A stretch of DNA of 56,338 bases from Paenibacillus chibensis (lineage in GTDB: Bacteria; Bacillota; Bacilli; Paenibacillales; Paenibacillaceae): positions 1-56,338 of the forward strand of contig NZ_BIMK01000014.1 of NCBI RefSeq assembly GCF_004001045.1, given 5' to 3'. The first letter of the stretch is position 1, and each line of letters starts with the position of its first letter. The position numbers and the translations under genes are program-made. The notes under the pieces were generated by a model. The model ran no database searches and had not been told where the DNA came from. It was given only the letters and a program-made list of their open reading frames with translations. Positions 32,511-41,861 of the stretch are shown piece after piece.

Positions 32511-34100
32511 ATGTTTAAAGTATTAGTATCGGATCCGATCAGCGATCTCGGAATTCAACAGCTGATGGATGCACCGGACGTCCTGGTAGAGAAAAAGACG
32601 GGACTCGCAGAGGATGAGCTTGCAGCCATTATCGGAGAGTACGATGCGCTGCTTGTCCGCAGCCAAACACGTGTCACCGAAAAAATTCTTGCCGCCGGCA
32701 CCAACCTTAAAGTCGTCGGCCGTGCAGGGGTCGGCGTTGACAACATCGACCTCGAAGCCGCTACCCAGCGCGGCATCATCGTCATCAACGCGCCGGACGG
32801 CAACACCATTACCACCTGCGAGCATACCTTCGCCATGATGATGGCCTTGGCACGCCATATTCCTCAGGCCTACGCCAAAACCGTCGGCGGGGTCTGGGAC
32901 CGCAAGTCGTTCCTCGGCGTTGAGCTTCGCAACAAAACGCTCGGCGTCATGGGCATGGGCCGCATCGGCAGCGAAGTGGCCAAACGCGCCAAGGCTTTCG
33001 GCATGAACATCTTGGCGTTCGATCCCTTCCTGACTCAGGATCGCGCCGAGAAAATGGAAGTCAAGCTCGCGTCCGTGGATGATATCGTCCGCAATGCCGA
33101 CTTCATGACCGTTCATACCCCGCTGACGCCCGAAACGCGTCATATGATCTCCCGCCCTCAATTTGAAGTCATGAAAAAAGGGATGCGCATCATCAACTGC
33201 GCACGCGGAGGCATTATCGACGAAGCGGCACTTGTGGAAGCGATCGATGAAGGCATCGTGGCAGGCGCGGCCTTCGACGTGTTCGAAAGCGAACCGCCGC
33301 AGCTGGATCATCCGTTCCTGTCGCATCCGAAAATCATCGTAACTCCGCATCTCGGCGCTTCGACGGTAGAAGCCCAAGAGAACGTTGCGATCGACGTATC
33401 GGAGGAAGTGCTGCATATTTTGCGCAACGAGCCGTTTAAAAACGCCGTCAATATGCCTCCGGTCGCTGCCAGCGTCATGAGCCGCCTGCAGCCTTACTTC
33501 TCCATCGGGGAGAAGCTCGGAAGCTTTGCCGCGCAATCGGCGAACCAGGCCGTGAGCGAGATCCACATTGACGTCGCCGGCGACCTGTCCGATATCGATA
33601 TTCTGCCTTTGACCCGTTACATCGTGAAAGGCGTGCTCGGCCATCACCTCGGCAGCGAAGTGAACATCGTCAACTGCATGCATCTCGCGAAATCGCGCGA
33701 CATTAACGTCGTTGTCACCAAAGCTTCGAAGTCCAAAGGCTTCACGAATCTGTTGACCGTGACGCTCAAAACGCAGAATCATGAAGAAACCTTGGTGGCC
33801 GGTACGCTGCTGAACGGATACGGCGAACGAATCGTGCAAATTGACAAATTCCCTGTCGATATGGCTCCGGAAGGCCATGTCATCCTGATTTCTCATAACG
33901 ATAAGCCGGGCATCATCGGACGTGTCGGCACGCTTCTCGGGGAAAACGACGTCAACATCGCCTCCATGCAGGTTGGCCGCAAAATCATCGGTGGCGCTGC
34001 CATCATGATCCTTACCGTCGACAAAGCGGTACAAAAAGAAGTGCTGTCCCAACTGACTACTCTTCCTGAGCTGAACCGTGCCATTGAAATCACCCTGTAA
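32511..34100 (+). CDS. serA: D-3-phosphoglycerate dehydrogenase
   Basis: First step of serine synthesis, oxidising 3-phosphoglycerate with NAD. The 529-aa long-form enzyme has the NAD loop GMGRIG at 148-153, NCARGGIIDE with the substrate Arg, and the PHLGASTVEAQENVA active-site region. An intervening domain and a C-terminal ACT domain (from about HVILISHNDKPGIIG) follow and usually mediate serine feedback. SD GAGGAGGAG precedes the ATG. It is a single gene under the T-box, with serC absent nearby. Confidence 0.97.
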   Translation: MFKVLVSDPISDLGIQQLMDAPDVLVEKKTGLAEDELAAIIGEYDALLVRSQTRVTEKILAAGTNLKVVGRAGVGVDNIDLEAATQRGIIVINAPDGNTITTCEHTFAMMMALARHIPQAYAKTVGGVWDRKSFLGVELRNKTLGVMGMGRIGSEVAKRAKAFGMNILAFDPFLTQDRAEKMEVKLASVDDIVRNADFMTVHTPLTPETRHMISRPQFEVMKKGMRIINCARGGIIDEAALVEAIDEGIVAGAAFDVFESEPPQLDHPFLSHPKIIVTPHLGASTVEAQENVAIDVSEEVLHILRNEPFKNAVNMPPVAASVMSRLQPYFSIGEKLGSFAAQSANQAVSEIHIDVAGDLSDIDILPLTRYIVKGVLGHHLGSEVNIVNCMHLAKSRDINVVVTKASKSKGFTNLLTVTLKTQNHEETLVAGTLLNGYGERIVQIDKFPVDMAPEGHVILISHNDKPGIIGRVGTLLGENDVNIASMQVGRKIIGGAAIMILTVDKAVQKEVLSQLTTLPELNRAIEITL

Positions 34101-34169
34101 ATTGTAGCACCTTGACTTTTAGCACAATTGTTCCACGTTGAACAAGATTAATCTTTGATCTTCAACAAA

Positions 34170-34196
34170 AAGCACCTCTTCATGAGGTGTTTTTTT
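34170..34196. terminator. Bidirectional terminator between serA and resE
   Basis: CACCTC/GAGGTG stem with TTCAT loop, T-run of seven on the plus strand and a T-run on the minus strand as well. It ends both convergent genes. Confidence 0.9.
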
Positions 34197-34204
34197 GTTA
34201 TCTA

Positions 34205-35647
34205 TCAAGATTTATCGTTTTCGACAGGAAGTCTTATCGAGAAGACGGTTCCTTCGCCAAGCTGGCTTGCCACACGGATGGAACCGGAATGGGATTCCAC
34301 GATATTTTTTACAATCGCAAGGCCAAGCCCGGTCCCGTTTGCAGCACCGCGTACCCTGGCCTTATCCGCTTTGTAGAACCGTTCAAATACAAACGGGATA
34401 TCCTCCTGCGGAATGCCCGCGCCTTGGTCCTCAATCCTGATCTGAAGCTCCGGCGCATGCCCTTCCCCGATCCGTTCGGCCACGATGCGGATTTCCTTTC
34501 CTTCCGGCGTATGCCGGAAAGCATTGTCCAGCAGGTTCGTGAGCACCTGCTCCAATTTATCCTCATCCGCTGCCTCCAGAACAAGGTCAGGTGACTTTTT
34601 ATCGTAGATGAGATCAATTCCGCTCTCCTTGGATCGTACGGAGAATTTACGGTATACGCGTTCCAGCAGCTCATTCACGTCGAGCCGGCTGCGCTGGATA
34701 TCCGTATGTCCTGCTTCCATCCTTGCCAAATCGAGCAAATCCTTCACCAGGCGTCCCATGCGCAGCGATTCATCGTGAATGACCTGAATGAGCTCCTGGC
34801 TCTCTTCGGGAGATGCCGCCATGCCATCCAGCAAAGCTTCACTGTATCCTTGCATCATCGAAAGCGGCGTCCGAATCTCATGCGACACGTTGGCCACGAA
34901 ATCCTGACGCATTTTCTCCAGCTTCACCTGCTCGGTAATATCCCGCAGCACGGCTACGGCTCCTCGTATATCGTTCTCCGCGTACAGCGGAGCCATATGC
35001 ACGGACCAGACGCCCTGCTTGACATGGACATCGGAGCTGACATCCGTTCTTTCCTCCAGCATACGCTCGAACAAAGCCAGAAGCGGCTTCGGAACCTTTT
35101 CTTCCGTCGGGCCTTCCAGATCCTCCGTCTGCTCCAAGTCCCAGCCGATATCCTTCCATTTCGGGATCAGCTTCTGGGCAGGCGGGTTGGTCAGAATGAT
35201 ATGCCCCGAGTTGTCGATCGTAATGACCGCATCGCTCATGCTTCGCAGCACGCTTGCCAGATGCTCTTTTTCCTGATTGAGATTGCGGATATTGTCTTCG
35301 AGCTCCGTCGCCATGTGGTTGAACGTATTGGCCAGCTTTCCGATCTCATCGCTTGTTACGATGGAAAGGCGGGTGCTGTATTCCCCTTTGCTGATCGCTT
35401 CCGCAGCACTGATCAGCTTTTGCATGGGCTGCGTTATTTTCGTGAGAAGAAAAAGCGCAAAAAAGGTGGTCATCGAAAAACCGATGATCGCCGTATACGT
35501 AAATAAACGTTTAATGTCTCCGGAATTGTTCGAGAAGTTGGTGTCGATATACGGGAGCAGGAACAAAGCCATAATAATCAGAATGCATGCCACCAAACAA
35601 ATGATCGTTGCCCACAGCTTACCGACTAGCGATGTCCAGAAATTCAC
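34205..35647 (-). CDS. resE: ResE-like sensor histidine kinase
   Basis: 480 residues: two transmembrane segments (about 11-33 and 51-69) separated by only about 17 residues, HAMP domain (70-120), PAS domain (125-240), HisKA with phospho-accepting His256 (NVSHEIRTPL), and a complete HATPase with LLDNAFRHT and GTGLGLAI. The near-absent external loop contrasts with the roughly 100 residues longer B. subtilis ResE. The GTG start follows the resD stop after one base, so they are coupled. It likely phosphorylates ResD and controls respiration genes. Confidence 0.9.
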   Translation of the reverse strand: MNFWTSLVGKLWATIICLVACILIIMALFLLPYIDTNFSNNSGDIKRLFTYTAIIGFSMTTFFALFLLTKITQPMQKLISAAEAISKGEYSTRLSIVTSDEIGKLANTFNHMATELEDNIRNLNQEKEHLASVLRSMSDAVITIDNSGHIILTNPPAQKLIPKWKDIGWDLEQTEDLEGPTEEKVPKPLLALFERMLEERTDVSSDVHVKQGVWSVHMAPLYAENDIRGAVAVLRDITEQVKLEKMRQDFVANVSHEIRTPLSMMQGYSEALLDGMAASPEESQELIQVIHDESLRMGRLVKDLLDLARMEAGHTDIQRSRLDVNELLERVYRKFSVRSKESGIDLIYDKKSPDLVLEAADEDKLEQVLTNLLDNAFRHTPEGKEIRIVAERIGEGHAPELQIRIEDQGAGIPQEDIPFVFERFYKADKARVRGAANGTGLGLAIVKNIVESHSGSIRVASQLGEGTVFSIRLPVENDKS

Positions 35648-35648
35648 G

Positions 35649-36365
35649 TTACTTTGGCACCTCTAACTTGTAACCGACTCCCCATACGGTCGTGATCATG
35701 GCAGCAGACTCCGGAGACACTTTGTTCAGCTTTTCCCTTAATCTCTTGACATGGGTATCCACGGTGCGAAGATCACCAAAGAATTCATAATTCCATACGT
35801 CCTTGAGCAGCTCTTCTCTGGAAAACACCTTGTCCGGCGAAACTGCAAGGTAATGCAGAAGCTCATATTCCTTCGGTGTCAAAGACACTTCATGCCCGCT
35901 TGCGGTCACACGGTGCGCGTCATGTTCAATCACAAGATGCGGGAACACGATATTATTGCTGGAATTGCTATCTTTGGATAAATACGCGGTTGCCGAGGAT
36001 CGTCTCAGGATCGCTTTTACCCGATAAATAACCTCTCTCGGGCTGAACGGCTTGACGACATAATCATCGGCTCCGACCTCAAAGCCCTGTACCCGATTGA
36101 TTTCCTCACCTTTGGCGGTCAGCATCAGAATCGGCGTCGACTTCAATTGTCGAAGGCGGGTACATACCTCCATGCCATCCATACCCGGCAGCATCAGGTC
36201 AAGCAAAATCAGGCCATAATCCTGGTTGGAAGCTTTGCGCAGCGCGGTTTCTCCGTCTTCCGCTTCCTCCACCTCATAACCTTCTTTTTCCAAGTACATT
36301 TTCAGCAAACGGCGAATGCGTTCTTCATCGTCCACAACCAGTATTCGATTTCCGTGCTCTGACAT
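35649..36365 (-). CDS. resD: Response regulator ResD
   Basis: 238-aa OmpR/PhoB-type regulator. The receiver domain has VVDDEE near 11-15, the phosphorylation site Asp56 (LILLDLMLPGMDG) and Lys in MLTAKGEE; a winged-helix DNA-binding domain follows from about 135. Located after resABC and before resE as in B. subtilis, where ResDE controls aerobic and anaerobic respiration. A separate promoter at 36419-36448 may let resDE be made without resABC. Confidence 0.94.
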   Translation of the reverse strand: MSEHGNRILVVDDEERIRRLLKMYLEKEGYEVEEAEDGETALRKASNQDYGLILLDLMLPGMDGMEVCTRLRQLKSTPILMLTAKGEEINRVQGFEVGADDYVVKPFSPREVIYRVKAILRRSSATAYLSKDSNSSNNIVFPHLVIEHDAHRVTASGHEVSLTPKEYELLHYLAVSPDKVFSREELLKDVWNYEFFGDLRTVDTHVKRLREKLNKVSPESAAMITTVWGVGYKLEVPK

Positions 36366-36418
36366 AGACTACAACCCCTTTATGTTCATACGAAGATCTT
36401 ATACACTCTCAAAGGTCA

Positions 36419-36448
36419 ATTATAGCGAAAATCCGCTTCAACATCCAA
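36419..36448 (-). promoter_or_regulatory. Candidate SigA promoter of resDE
   Basis: TTGGAT, 18-nt spacer and TATAAT on the minus strand. It lies within an imperfect hairpin (AAAATCCG.../CGGATTTT, about 36425-36473) that may act as a partial terminator after resC. Confidence 0.5.
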
Positions 36449-36522
36449 CATCAAATGCGAAACGGATTTTCTTTAGAAATCCAAAAGTATATGCAAGATT
36501 TATGTCTAATTTTGAAGCTGAG

Positions 36523-37782
36523 TTACTCTACGCCTGCATAGGAATGCAAACCGGCGATAACGAGGTTGACCCCGACCAGGGTAAACATAACGACGAGGAA
36601 GCCGATAACCGACAGCCATGCGGAATTGCTTCCCTGCCAGCCGCGGGACAATCTGAGATGCAAATAAGCGCTGTAGAACAGCCAGCAAATCAAAGCCCAT
36701 ACTTCCTTCGGATCCCAGCTCCAGAATATGCCCCAAGCAATTTGGGCCCAAATCATCGCGAAGATGAGCGCCCCCAAGGTGAAGATCGGAAACCCGATCG
36801 CGATGGCACGGTAGCTGATTTCATCCAGATCGTCCGCATCGATGCCCTCCATCAAAGGAGAGGCGGCGCGCCCAAGCGGTTTGCGTACGATCAGACGGAG
36901 AATGCCGTACAGGATGAGACCTGTAACGACGGACCAGATAATCGTGTTGAATTTGCGACCTGCATTGACACCGTTCATCCAGGACGGAGCATTAAAGAGT
37001 GGCTTGCTCATGCCTAGGAACGGCTCGTAGCTTTCGATCTTGCTGTTATAAGGACCGACGATCGGAGGAAGCTTGTAAGATACCTTTTCCGTAATCGTCG
37101 TTTGCGCGCCTTCCTGTCCGGTCACCTTCGTCTGCGTGAATACGGACTCGTAGCCGGCGGCACGGAATATAAATACGGTTGCGATAAAGGAGATCACAAG
37201 AATAATGGAAAAGAATATGACTTCGACCCAGCGCTGCTGTTTTTTCGCTTTCTTGTCCTTGCCTTTGAAATCAACAGTCCGAAGCAAATACATAAATCCC
37301 GCGGCGAAGCCGATCGCGAAGAACGATTCGCCTGCGGCTGCCAGCGTTACGTGAATCTTAAGCCAGTAGGACTGCAGCGACGGAATCAGCGGCTGCACTT
37401 CCTGCGGGAATACGGCGGCATAAGCCATAATAATAATCGTAATCGGAACAGCGAACAAGCCGAGCAGCGTTTTTTTATAGATCAGATATACGACCGTAAA
37501 CGCAACCATCACCATCATCGATAAAAATGACATGAATTCGTACATGTTGCTGACCGGAATATGCTTTCCGCCGATCCAGCGGGTTACGAAAAACACCAGC
37601 TGGAAGATCAGACCCAAGGAAGAAACTGCGAACGCGATCTTCCCCCATTTCTTCATATGTGCTTCCGGATCGCGGTTGCTCCACCTGCGACCCATCAAAG
37701 CAACGGCGAATAATATGAATGCCGCGCAGTAAAGGAAGAATGCGACGATAAACATATTACTGCTGAAATCCAATAAGTTCAT
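36523..37782 (-). CDS. resC: Cytochrome c biogenesis protein ResC (CcsA)
   Basis: Polytopic membrane component of the system II haem exporter/ligase. The 419-aa protein has about nine hydrophobic segments and the tryptophan-rich haem-handling motif AWGIFWSWDPKEVW near 375-388. It pairs with ResB. The ATG overlaps the resB stop (ATGA) and has GGAGG upstream. Confidence 0.94.
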   Translation of the reverse strand: MNLLDFSSNMFIVAFFLYCAAFILFAVALMGRRWSNRDPEAHMKKWGKIAFAVSSLGLIFQLVFFVTRWIGGKHIPVSNMYEFMSFLSMMVMVAFTVVYLIYKKTLLGLFAVPITIIIMAYAAVFPQEVQPLIPSLQSYWLKIHVTLAAAGESFFAIGFAAGFMYLLRTVDFKGKDKKAKKQQRWVEVIFFSIILVISFIATVFIFRAAGYESVFTQTKVTGQEGAQTTITEKVSYKLPPIVGPYNSKIESYEPFLGMSKPLFNAPSWMNGVNAGRKFNTIIWSVVTGLILYGILRLIVRKPLGRAASPLMEGIDADDLDEISYRAIAIGFPIFTLGALIFAMIWAQIAWGIFWSWDPKEVWALICWLFYSAYLHLRLSRGWQGSNSAWLSVIGFLVVMFTLVGVNLVIAGLHSYAGVE

Positions 37783-39473
37783 GCTTGTTTTCCTCCGTTA
37801 TCCAGGGACTTTTCGTCCACTTCCAGATTCATTTTTTGAAGAATGGCCGAGATTTCCCGGCGTATGCCGAACCAGTTTTTGTTGGTGTGCGCCCCAAGAG
37901 TCAAAACGCCATTATCGATCCGCAGCCAGATGCGGCGGTGCTGCCAGTAGAATCCGAGCACCAGGCCGAGCATCACGATGCTGGCGCCAATCCATATGAA
38001 TGGCATCACTTTATCCACGCGGATGTTCAAATACGAGGTGGACAACGAGAAATCGACGTTTTCCATGCCCTTCACGTCCAGCATGAGCGGAGCCTTCCCA
38101 CCACCATTCAGCTTGGCGTTGATGGCATCCTGCTGGAAACGTTCCTTATCGATTTCCTTCGGGAAATAAATGTACTGCACACCACCAGCTGGCAGATCCG
38201 GTCCTTTGATCAGGAAAAGAAATGCCGGCGCATTCGGATTCGGAGTTTTGGTGACTGGCTTGCCGTTTTCATCCAGACCAAAATCGTTGTATTTCTCTTT
38301 CAGCTCGAGGGTATAGTCGCCTACCGTATAATTGCGCTGCGGATTGCGAATATCGAGCTTGAATTTGCCCAGGTCCTTACCCGTTTTCACATCAACCAGG
38401 GACGGGCTCACCGATCGCAGCACGGGCGTCAAATCGTAGTCGAATTGATATGCCATGAGTCCCTTATAGTCGAGCGGATCGTTGACCTCAATATTATGCT
38501 TGGTCACTTCTTCCAGCTGCGGTTCCTTGGTCGGGTCATCGCAATCCGCCGTGCAGCGGTATAACGTTGCTTGCGTGCTGAACAATTTTGGAAGAACCTT
38601 ACCCTTGTTGCGGAATTCCTCCGGCATGTCCTCCTGCGTATAAAACTCCACGGTAAACTTTTCGTTTTTCAAATAGAACGAAGTATTCGGTATGTGTTTG
38701 ATTTCCCCTTCAGGGAAGGCAACATGCTGGTCCATCTTAAGTCCCGGCAATCCCCGGGCTAGAACAGCGAGCAGGAATATGATCAGGCCGATGTGAATGA
38801 CGTAGGGGCCCCAGCGGCTAAAACGGTATTTTTCAGCCAAGAGAGCGTTTCCGTCCGTGTACACACGATAGCCTTTCTTTTTGATCGGCACAGCCGCTTG
38901 CTTGATCCAATCCTCTGCCGTACCTTCGATCGAACCTTGATACGTAACGCGCTGGCGCGTCAAAAACTGCATGTGCTTAAGTATTCTTTGCTTGCTAAGC
39001 GCTTTGTAAAGCGGCAGAACACGGTCCAAACTACAGATGACCAGCGAAGCGCCGATCATGACGAGCAGCAGGATAAACCACCAGGATTCGTAGGTATGCG
39101 TTAATCCGAGTTTGTAGTATACGAGGCCCCAAGTTCCGTAGGTGTCCTTGTAATACGTGGACGGGTCGATATTCAGGAACGTGCTCTCCTGAGGGAAGAT
39201 CGTCCCGAGCATTGAGCCGACTAGCGTCAATAGGATCATGTATACCGCAATTTTTACAGAGGAAAAGAAGTTCCAAATATGGTCGATAACATTTGGATTG
39301 GCACGCTGTGAGCGGCGTGCCATCCCGTCATAACGCATTTCCAGAACTTCGTTGGATTCGCGGTCCTCTTCTTCGAGCGGTCTGCCGCACGCCTCGCAAA
39401 GCACGGTGCCGACCGGATTCTGGTGTCCGCACTCGCATTTTGTATTCTTAAAAGCGATTACTTCCTGTAACAT
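37779..39473 (-). CDS. resB: Cytochrome c biogenesis protein ResB (Ccs1)
   Basis: 564 residues. The N-terminus is a zinc-ribbon-like stretch (CECGHQNPVG...LCEACG, about 13-32), as in B. subtilis ResB, followed by three transmembrane segments, a large external domain and a final transmembrane segment near 500-520. It forms the cytochrome c synthase complex with ResC. The ATG at 39473 overlaps the resA stop (TAATG). Confidence 0.94.
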   Translation of the reverse strand: MLQEVIAFKNTKCECGHQNPVGTVLCEACGRPLEEEDRESNEVLEMRYDGMARRSQRANPNVIDHIWNFFSSVKIAVYMILLTLVGSMLGTIFPQESTFLNIDPSTYYKDTYGTWGLVYYKLGLTHTYESWWFILLLVMIGASLVICSLDRVLPLYKALSKQRILKHMQFLTRQRVTYQGSIEGTAEDWIKQAAVPIKKKGYRVYTDGNALLAEKYRFSRWGPYVIHIGLIIFLLAVLARGLPGLKMDQHVAFPEGEIKHIPNTSFYLKNEKFTVEFYTQEDMPEEFRNKGKVLPKLFSTQATLYRCTADCDDPTKEPQLEEVTKHNIEVNDPLDYKGLMAYQFDYDLTPVLRSVSPSLVDVKTGKDLGKFKLDIRNPQRNYTVGDYTLELKEKYNDFGLDENGKPVTKTPNPNAPAFLFLIKGPDLPAGGVQYIYFPKEIDKERFQQDAINAKLNGGGKAPLMLDVKGMENVDFSLSTSYLNIRVDKVMPFIWIGASIVMLGLVLGFYWQHRRIWLRIDNGVLTLGAHTNKNWFGIRREISAILQKMNLEVDEKSLDNGGKQA

Positions 39474-39997
39474 TACGACTTCACCAGCTCTTCAATTTGT
39501 TTGTCGAGGGTGGCCAAATCCAGCTGACCGAGATGAATTTTGTTGATTTTTCCGTCCTTGGACACAAAAAACGTGGTCGGCAAAGGCGAAATACCGTACC
39601 TTGCGATCGCGTCCTTGTTCGGATCAAGCAGCACCGGGAAATTAACGTCCGCGTTGTTTACGAAGTTCTCCACGGCCATTTGGTCCTCGCCGGCATTGAT
39701 TCCGACCACAACCACGTCTTTATCCTTCCATTTCTCCCACTGCGCCTGCAGAGCCGGCATTTCCTTCACGCATGGACCGCACCAGGTTCCCCAGAAATTC
39801 AGGACCATGGCCTTGCCCTTATATTCGCTCAGATTATGGGCTTTGCCGTCGAGTCCAAGCAGTTCAAAGCTTGGCGCTTTGCTGCCTTCCGTAGGCTTTC
39901 CGCCCGATCCCGAAACCTGAGAGACGATGGCATATCCGCCCAGAACAACGATCAGAAGCAGGATAATGATCTGAACTTTTTCTCTTGATTTACCCAT
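39473..39997 (-). CDS. resA: Thiol-disulfide oxidoreductase ResA
   Basis: Membrane-anchored thioredoxin-fold protein that reduces apocytochrome c haem-site cysteines. The 174-aa protein has one N-terminal anchor (IIILLLIVVLGGYAIV), the active site WCGPC (Cys73, Cys76) and a cis-proline region SPLPTTF. B. subtilis ResA has CEPC; here the Glu is Gly, giving the thioredoxin-type motif. Upstream at 40065-40070 is a TATAAT on the minus strand next to TTTGTGGA, which resembles a ResD site, but no good -35. Confidence 0.93.
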   Translation of the reverse strand: MGKSREKVQIIILLLIVVLGGYAIVSQVSGSGGKPTEGSKAPSFELLGLDGKAHNLSEYKGKAMVLNFWGTWCGPCVKEMPALQAQWEKWKDKDVVVVGINAGEDQMAVENFVNNADVNFPVLLDPNKDAIARYGISPLPTTFFVSKDGKINKIHLGQLDLATLDKQIEELVKS

Positions 39998-40126
39998 GCC
40001 AAATGCTCCTTTACTATGACAAATCTCATTGTTTCAATCGCAGGTTTTGAACACTCTATGAACAATTATAACGAAAACTTGTCATATTTGTGGAGGCCGG
40101 TTATGAATATTGTGTGACCTTCCCAG

Positions 40127-40867
40127 CTATTTTCTGCCTTGCTTTCCGGATTTAGCCATCTGAATCAGGCTGTCGATTTCTGCTTTGGTCAAATGGCGGT
40201 ACAGCCCTCTCTTCAGGTTTTGCAGCAGCAAATCGCCAAACGAAATCCGTTTCAGCCGGATCACCTTGTGTCCGATGGCTTCAAACATCCGGCGTACCTG
40301 CCGGTTTCTGCCTTCATGGATCGTAATCGTAATGACCGCTTCGTTCTTTTCGGTATCGATATCCTTATATTCGACCTCCGCCGGATAAGTCATACCGTCT
40401 TCCAGCTGGATTCCCGCACGGAGCTTGTCCAGCTCGCTGCCGTGAGGAATGCCCTCCACGGTCGCGAGATACGTTTTGGGCACATGATGCTTCGGATGTG
40501 TCAGCATATTGGCGAATTCGCCGTCATTCGTCAGAAGCAGCAGCCCTTCGGTATCGTAATCCAAACGTCCTACCGGATAAATTCTCTCTTTGATGCCTTT
40601 GACATAATCGGTCACGATTTTACGCCCTTTAGGGTCCGATGCGCTCGTAATGACGCCTTTGGGTTTGTTCAGCATAATATAGATTTTGCTTTCGTTACGA
40701 ATCGGTTTGCCTTCCACCATGATGATATCTTGTTCGGGGTCCGCTTTCGTTCCGAGCGTAGTAACGGTCTCCCCGTTAACTTCCACCTTGCCGGCCAGTA
40801 TCAGTTCCTCGCATTTGCGGCGGGAAGCGATGCCTGCCTGAGCTAAAATTTTCTGTAATCTTTCCAT
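40127..40867 (-). CDS. rluB: 23S rRNA pseudouridine synthase RluB
   Basis: Makes pseudouridine in 23S rRNA helix 93. The 246-aa protein has an N-terminal S4 domain (RLQKILAQAGIASRRKCEELI), the catalytic Asp103 in GRLDYDTEGLLLLTNDGE, and RQVRRMFEAIGHKV. A 38-residue C-terminal tail is short and basic. It precedes resA, as in B. subtilis. Confidence 0.95.
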   Translation of the reverse strand: MERLQKILAQAGIASRRKCEELILAGKVEVNGETVTTLGTKADPEQDIIMVEGKPIRNESKIYIMLNKPKGVITSASDPKGRKIVTDYVKGIKERIYPVGRLDYDTEGLLLLTNDGEFANMLTHPKHHVPKTYLATVEGIPHGSELDKLRAGIQLEDGMTYPAEVEYKDIDTEKNEAVITITIHEGRNRQVRRMFEAIGHKVIRLKRISFGDLLLQNLKRGLYRHLTKAEIDSLIQMAKSGKQGRK

Positions 40868-40888
40868 TGTTTAATAGGTCACCTCAAA

Positions 40889-41230
40889 CTAATGATACCC
40901 GTGAGAAGGGTAAATCACAAGTTCATTCCAAGGAAAATCTTCCCCTGGACAATCAGGCGAGTGCGGATAAAGGAAAAGAGGAGAAATGTCGTATTGTCTG
41001 GACAGCTCCATGATCAGTTTGCTCGCGGCGAAAAGCCGCTGCTTCTCTGAAGCGCCGAGCAGCACGTAGCTGCGGTTGAAATCGCCTTCCAGACAAATAT
41101 GAATATGGGAAGGATCCGTCAACAGAGGAGCTGATGTGACGAGGCCGTCCGCCCCGATCCAAAAGTCATAGCCCACTCCATTGATGGACGTGCAGGAGGA
41201 ATGATGAATAATAAAGCCTTCAAATGTCAT
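40889..41230 (-). CDS. Mini amidase-like protein (PGRP/Amidase_2 fold)
   Basis: 113 residues resembling a cut-down N-acetylmuramoyl-L-alanine amidase: FIIHHSSC near 6-13, YDFWIGADGLV near 21-31, ICLEGDFN near 45-52, and YPHSPDCPGEDFP near 88-100. His9/His10, His90 and Cys94 could be the zinc ligands, but the His-to-Cys gap is four residues rather than the usual eight. The GAH-x-x-G-x-N segment is missing. There is no signal peptide. It lies between rluB and spmB, next to spore-cortex genes. Confidence 0.7.
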   Translation of the reverse strand: MTFEGFIIHHSSCTSINGVGYDFWIGADGLVTSAPLLTDPSHIHICLEGDFNRSYVLLGASEKQRLFAASKLIMELSRQYDISPLFLYPHSPDCPGEDFPWNELVIYPSHGYH

Positions 41231-41320
41231 GATTTCACCTCAATCACTGTGCAGTTGCAATCGTGATACAGTATATGAGGTGTCCATCATTACGTTACGG
41301 TACAGAAACCCGGATTGGTT

Positions 41321-41854
41321 TCATCCGAAAAAGAGCAGGCAGACGGCGATGGAAGCGACAAAGCCGATCACATCGGAGAACAGCCCGACCTTCAATGAAT
41401 ATCTTGCGTTGCGGATCCCGACCGCTCCCATATACACGGTCAGTACATACAGCGTGGTGTCTGTGCTGCCCTGAATCGTGGAAGCCATGCGTCCGATCAT
41501 GGAATCCGGTCCATACACGGAAATAAGATCGGTCGCGAAGGCAAGCGAGCCCGTGCCTGTAAGCGGACGCAACAGGCCAAGCGGTAAAATCTCGCTAGGC
41601 ACGCCAAGTCTGTGCAGGAAGGGGCCCGTCCAGCCGACGAAAAAGTCCAGCGCCCCGGAAGCCCGGAACACGCTGATGGCTACCATCATCCCGACGAGAT
41701 TCGGAATGATCGAAACGGCTGTCTGAAATCCTTCCTTCGCACCGACAACGAATGATTCATAGACAGGCACTTTTTTCGTAAACGCAAATAGCGGAATGAA
41801 GGCGATCAATACAGGGATCGCCCACGCCGAAATCATATTGATCAGTGCCGTCAT
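41321..41854 (-). CDS. spmB: Spore maturation protein B
   Basis: 177-aa integral membrane protein of the SpmA/SpmB pair needed for dehydration of the spore core. It has a nucleoside-recognition (Gate) domain and the motifs VPVYESFVVGAKEGFQTA, PLTGTGSLA and GSTDTTLYV. SD AAAGGATG precedes the ATG, 7 nt after spmA. Confidence 0.94.
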   Translation of the reverse strand: MTALINMISAWAIPVLIAFIPLFAFTKKVPVYESFVVGAKEGFQTAVSIIPNLVGMMVAISVFRASGALDFFVGWTGPFLHRLGVPSEILPLGLLRPLTGTGSLAFATDLISVYGPDSMIGRMASTIQGSTDTTLYVLTVYMGAVGIRNARYSLKVGLFSDVIGFVASIAVCLLFFG

Positions 41855-41861
41855 CGCAGGA

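Noticed and set aside
32523..34052. 509-codon minus-strand frame opposite serA
   Set aside because: Antisense shadow of serA, rich in His/Arg/Asp as expected from the complementary strand of a high-GC3 gene.
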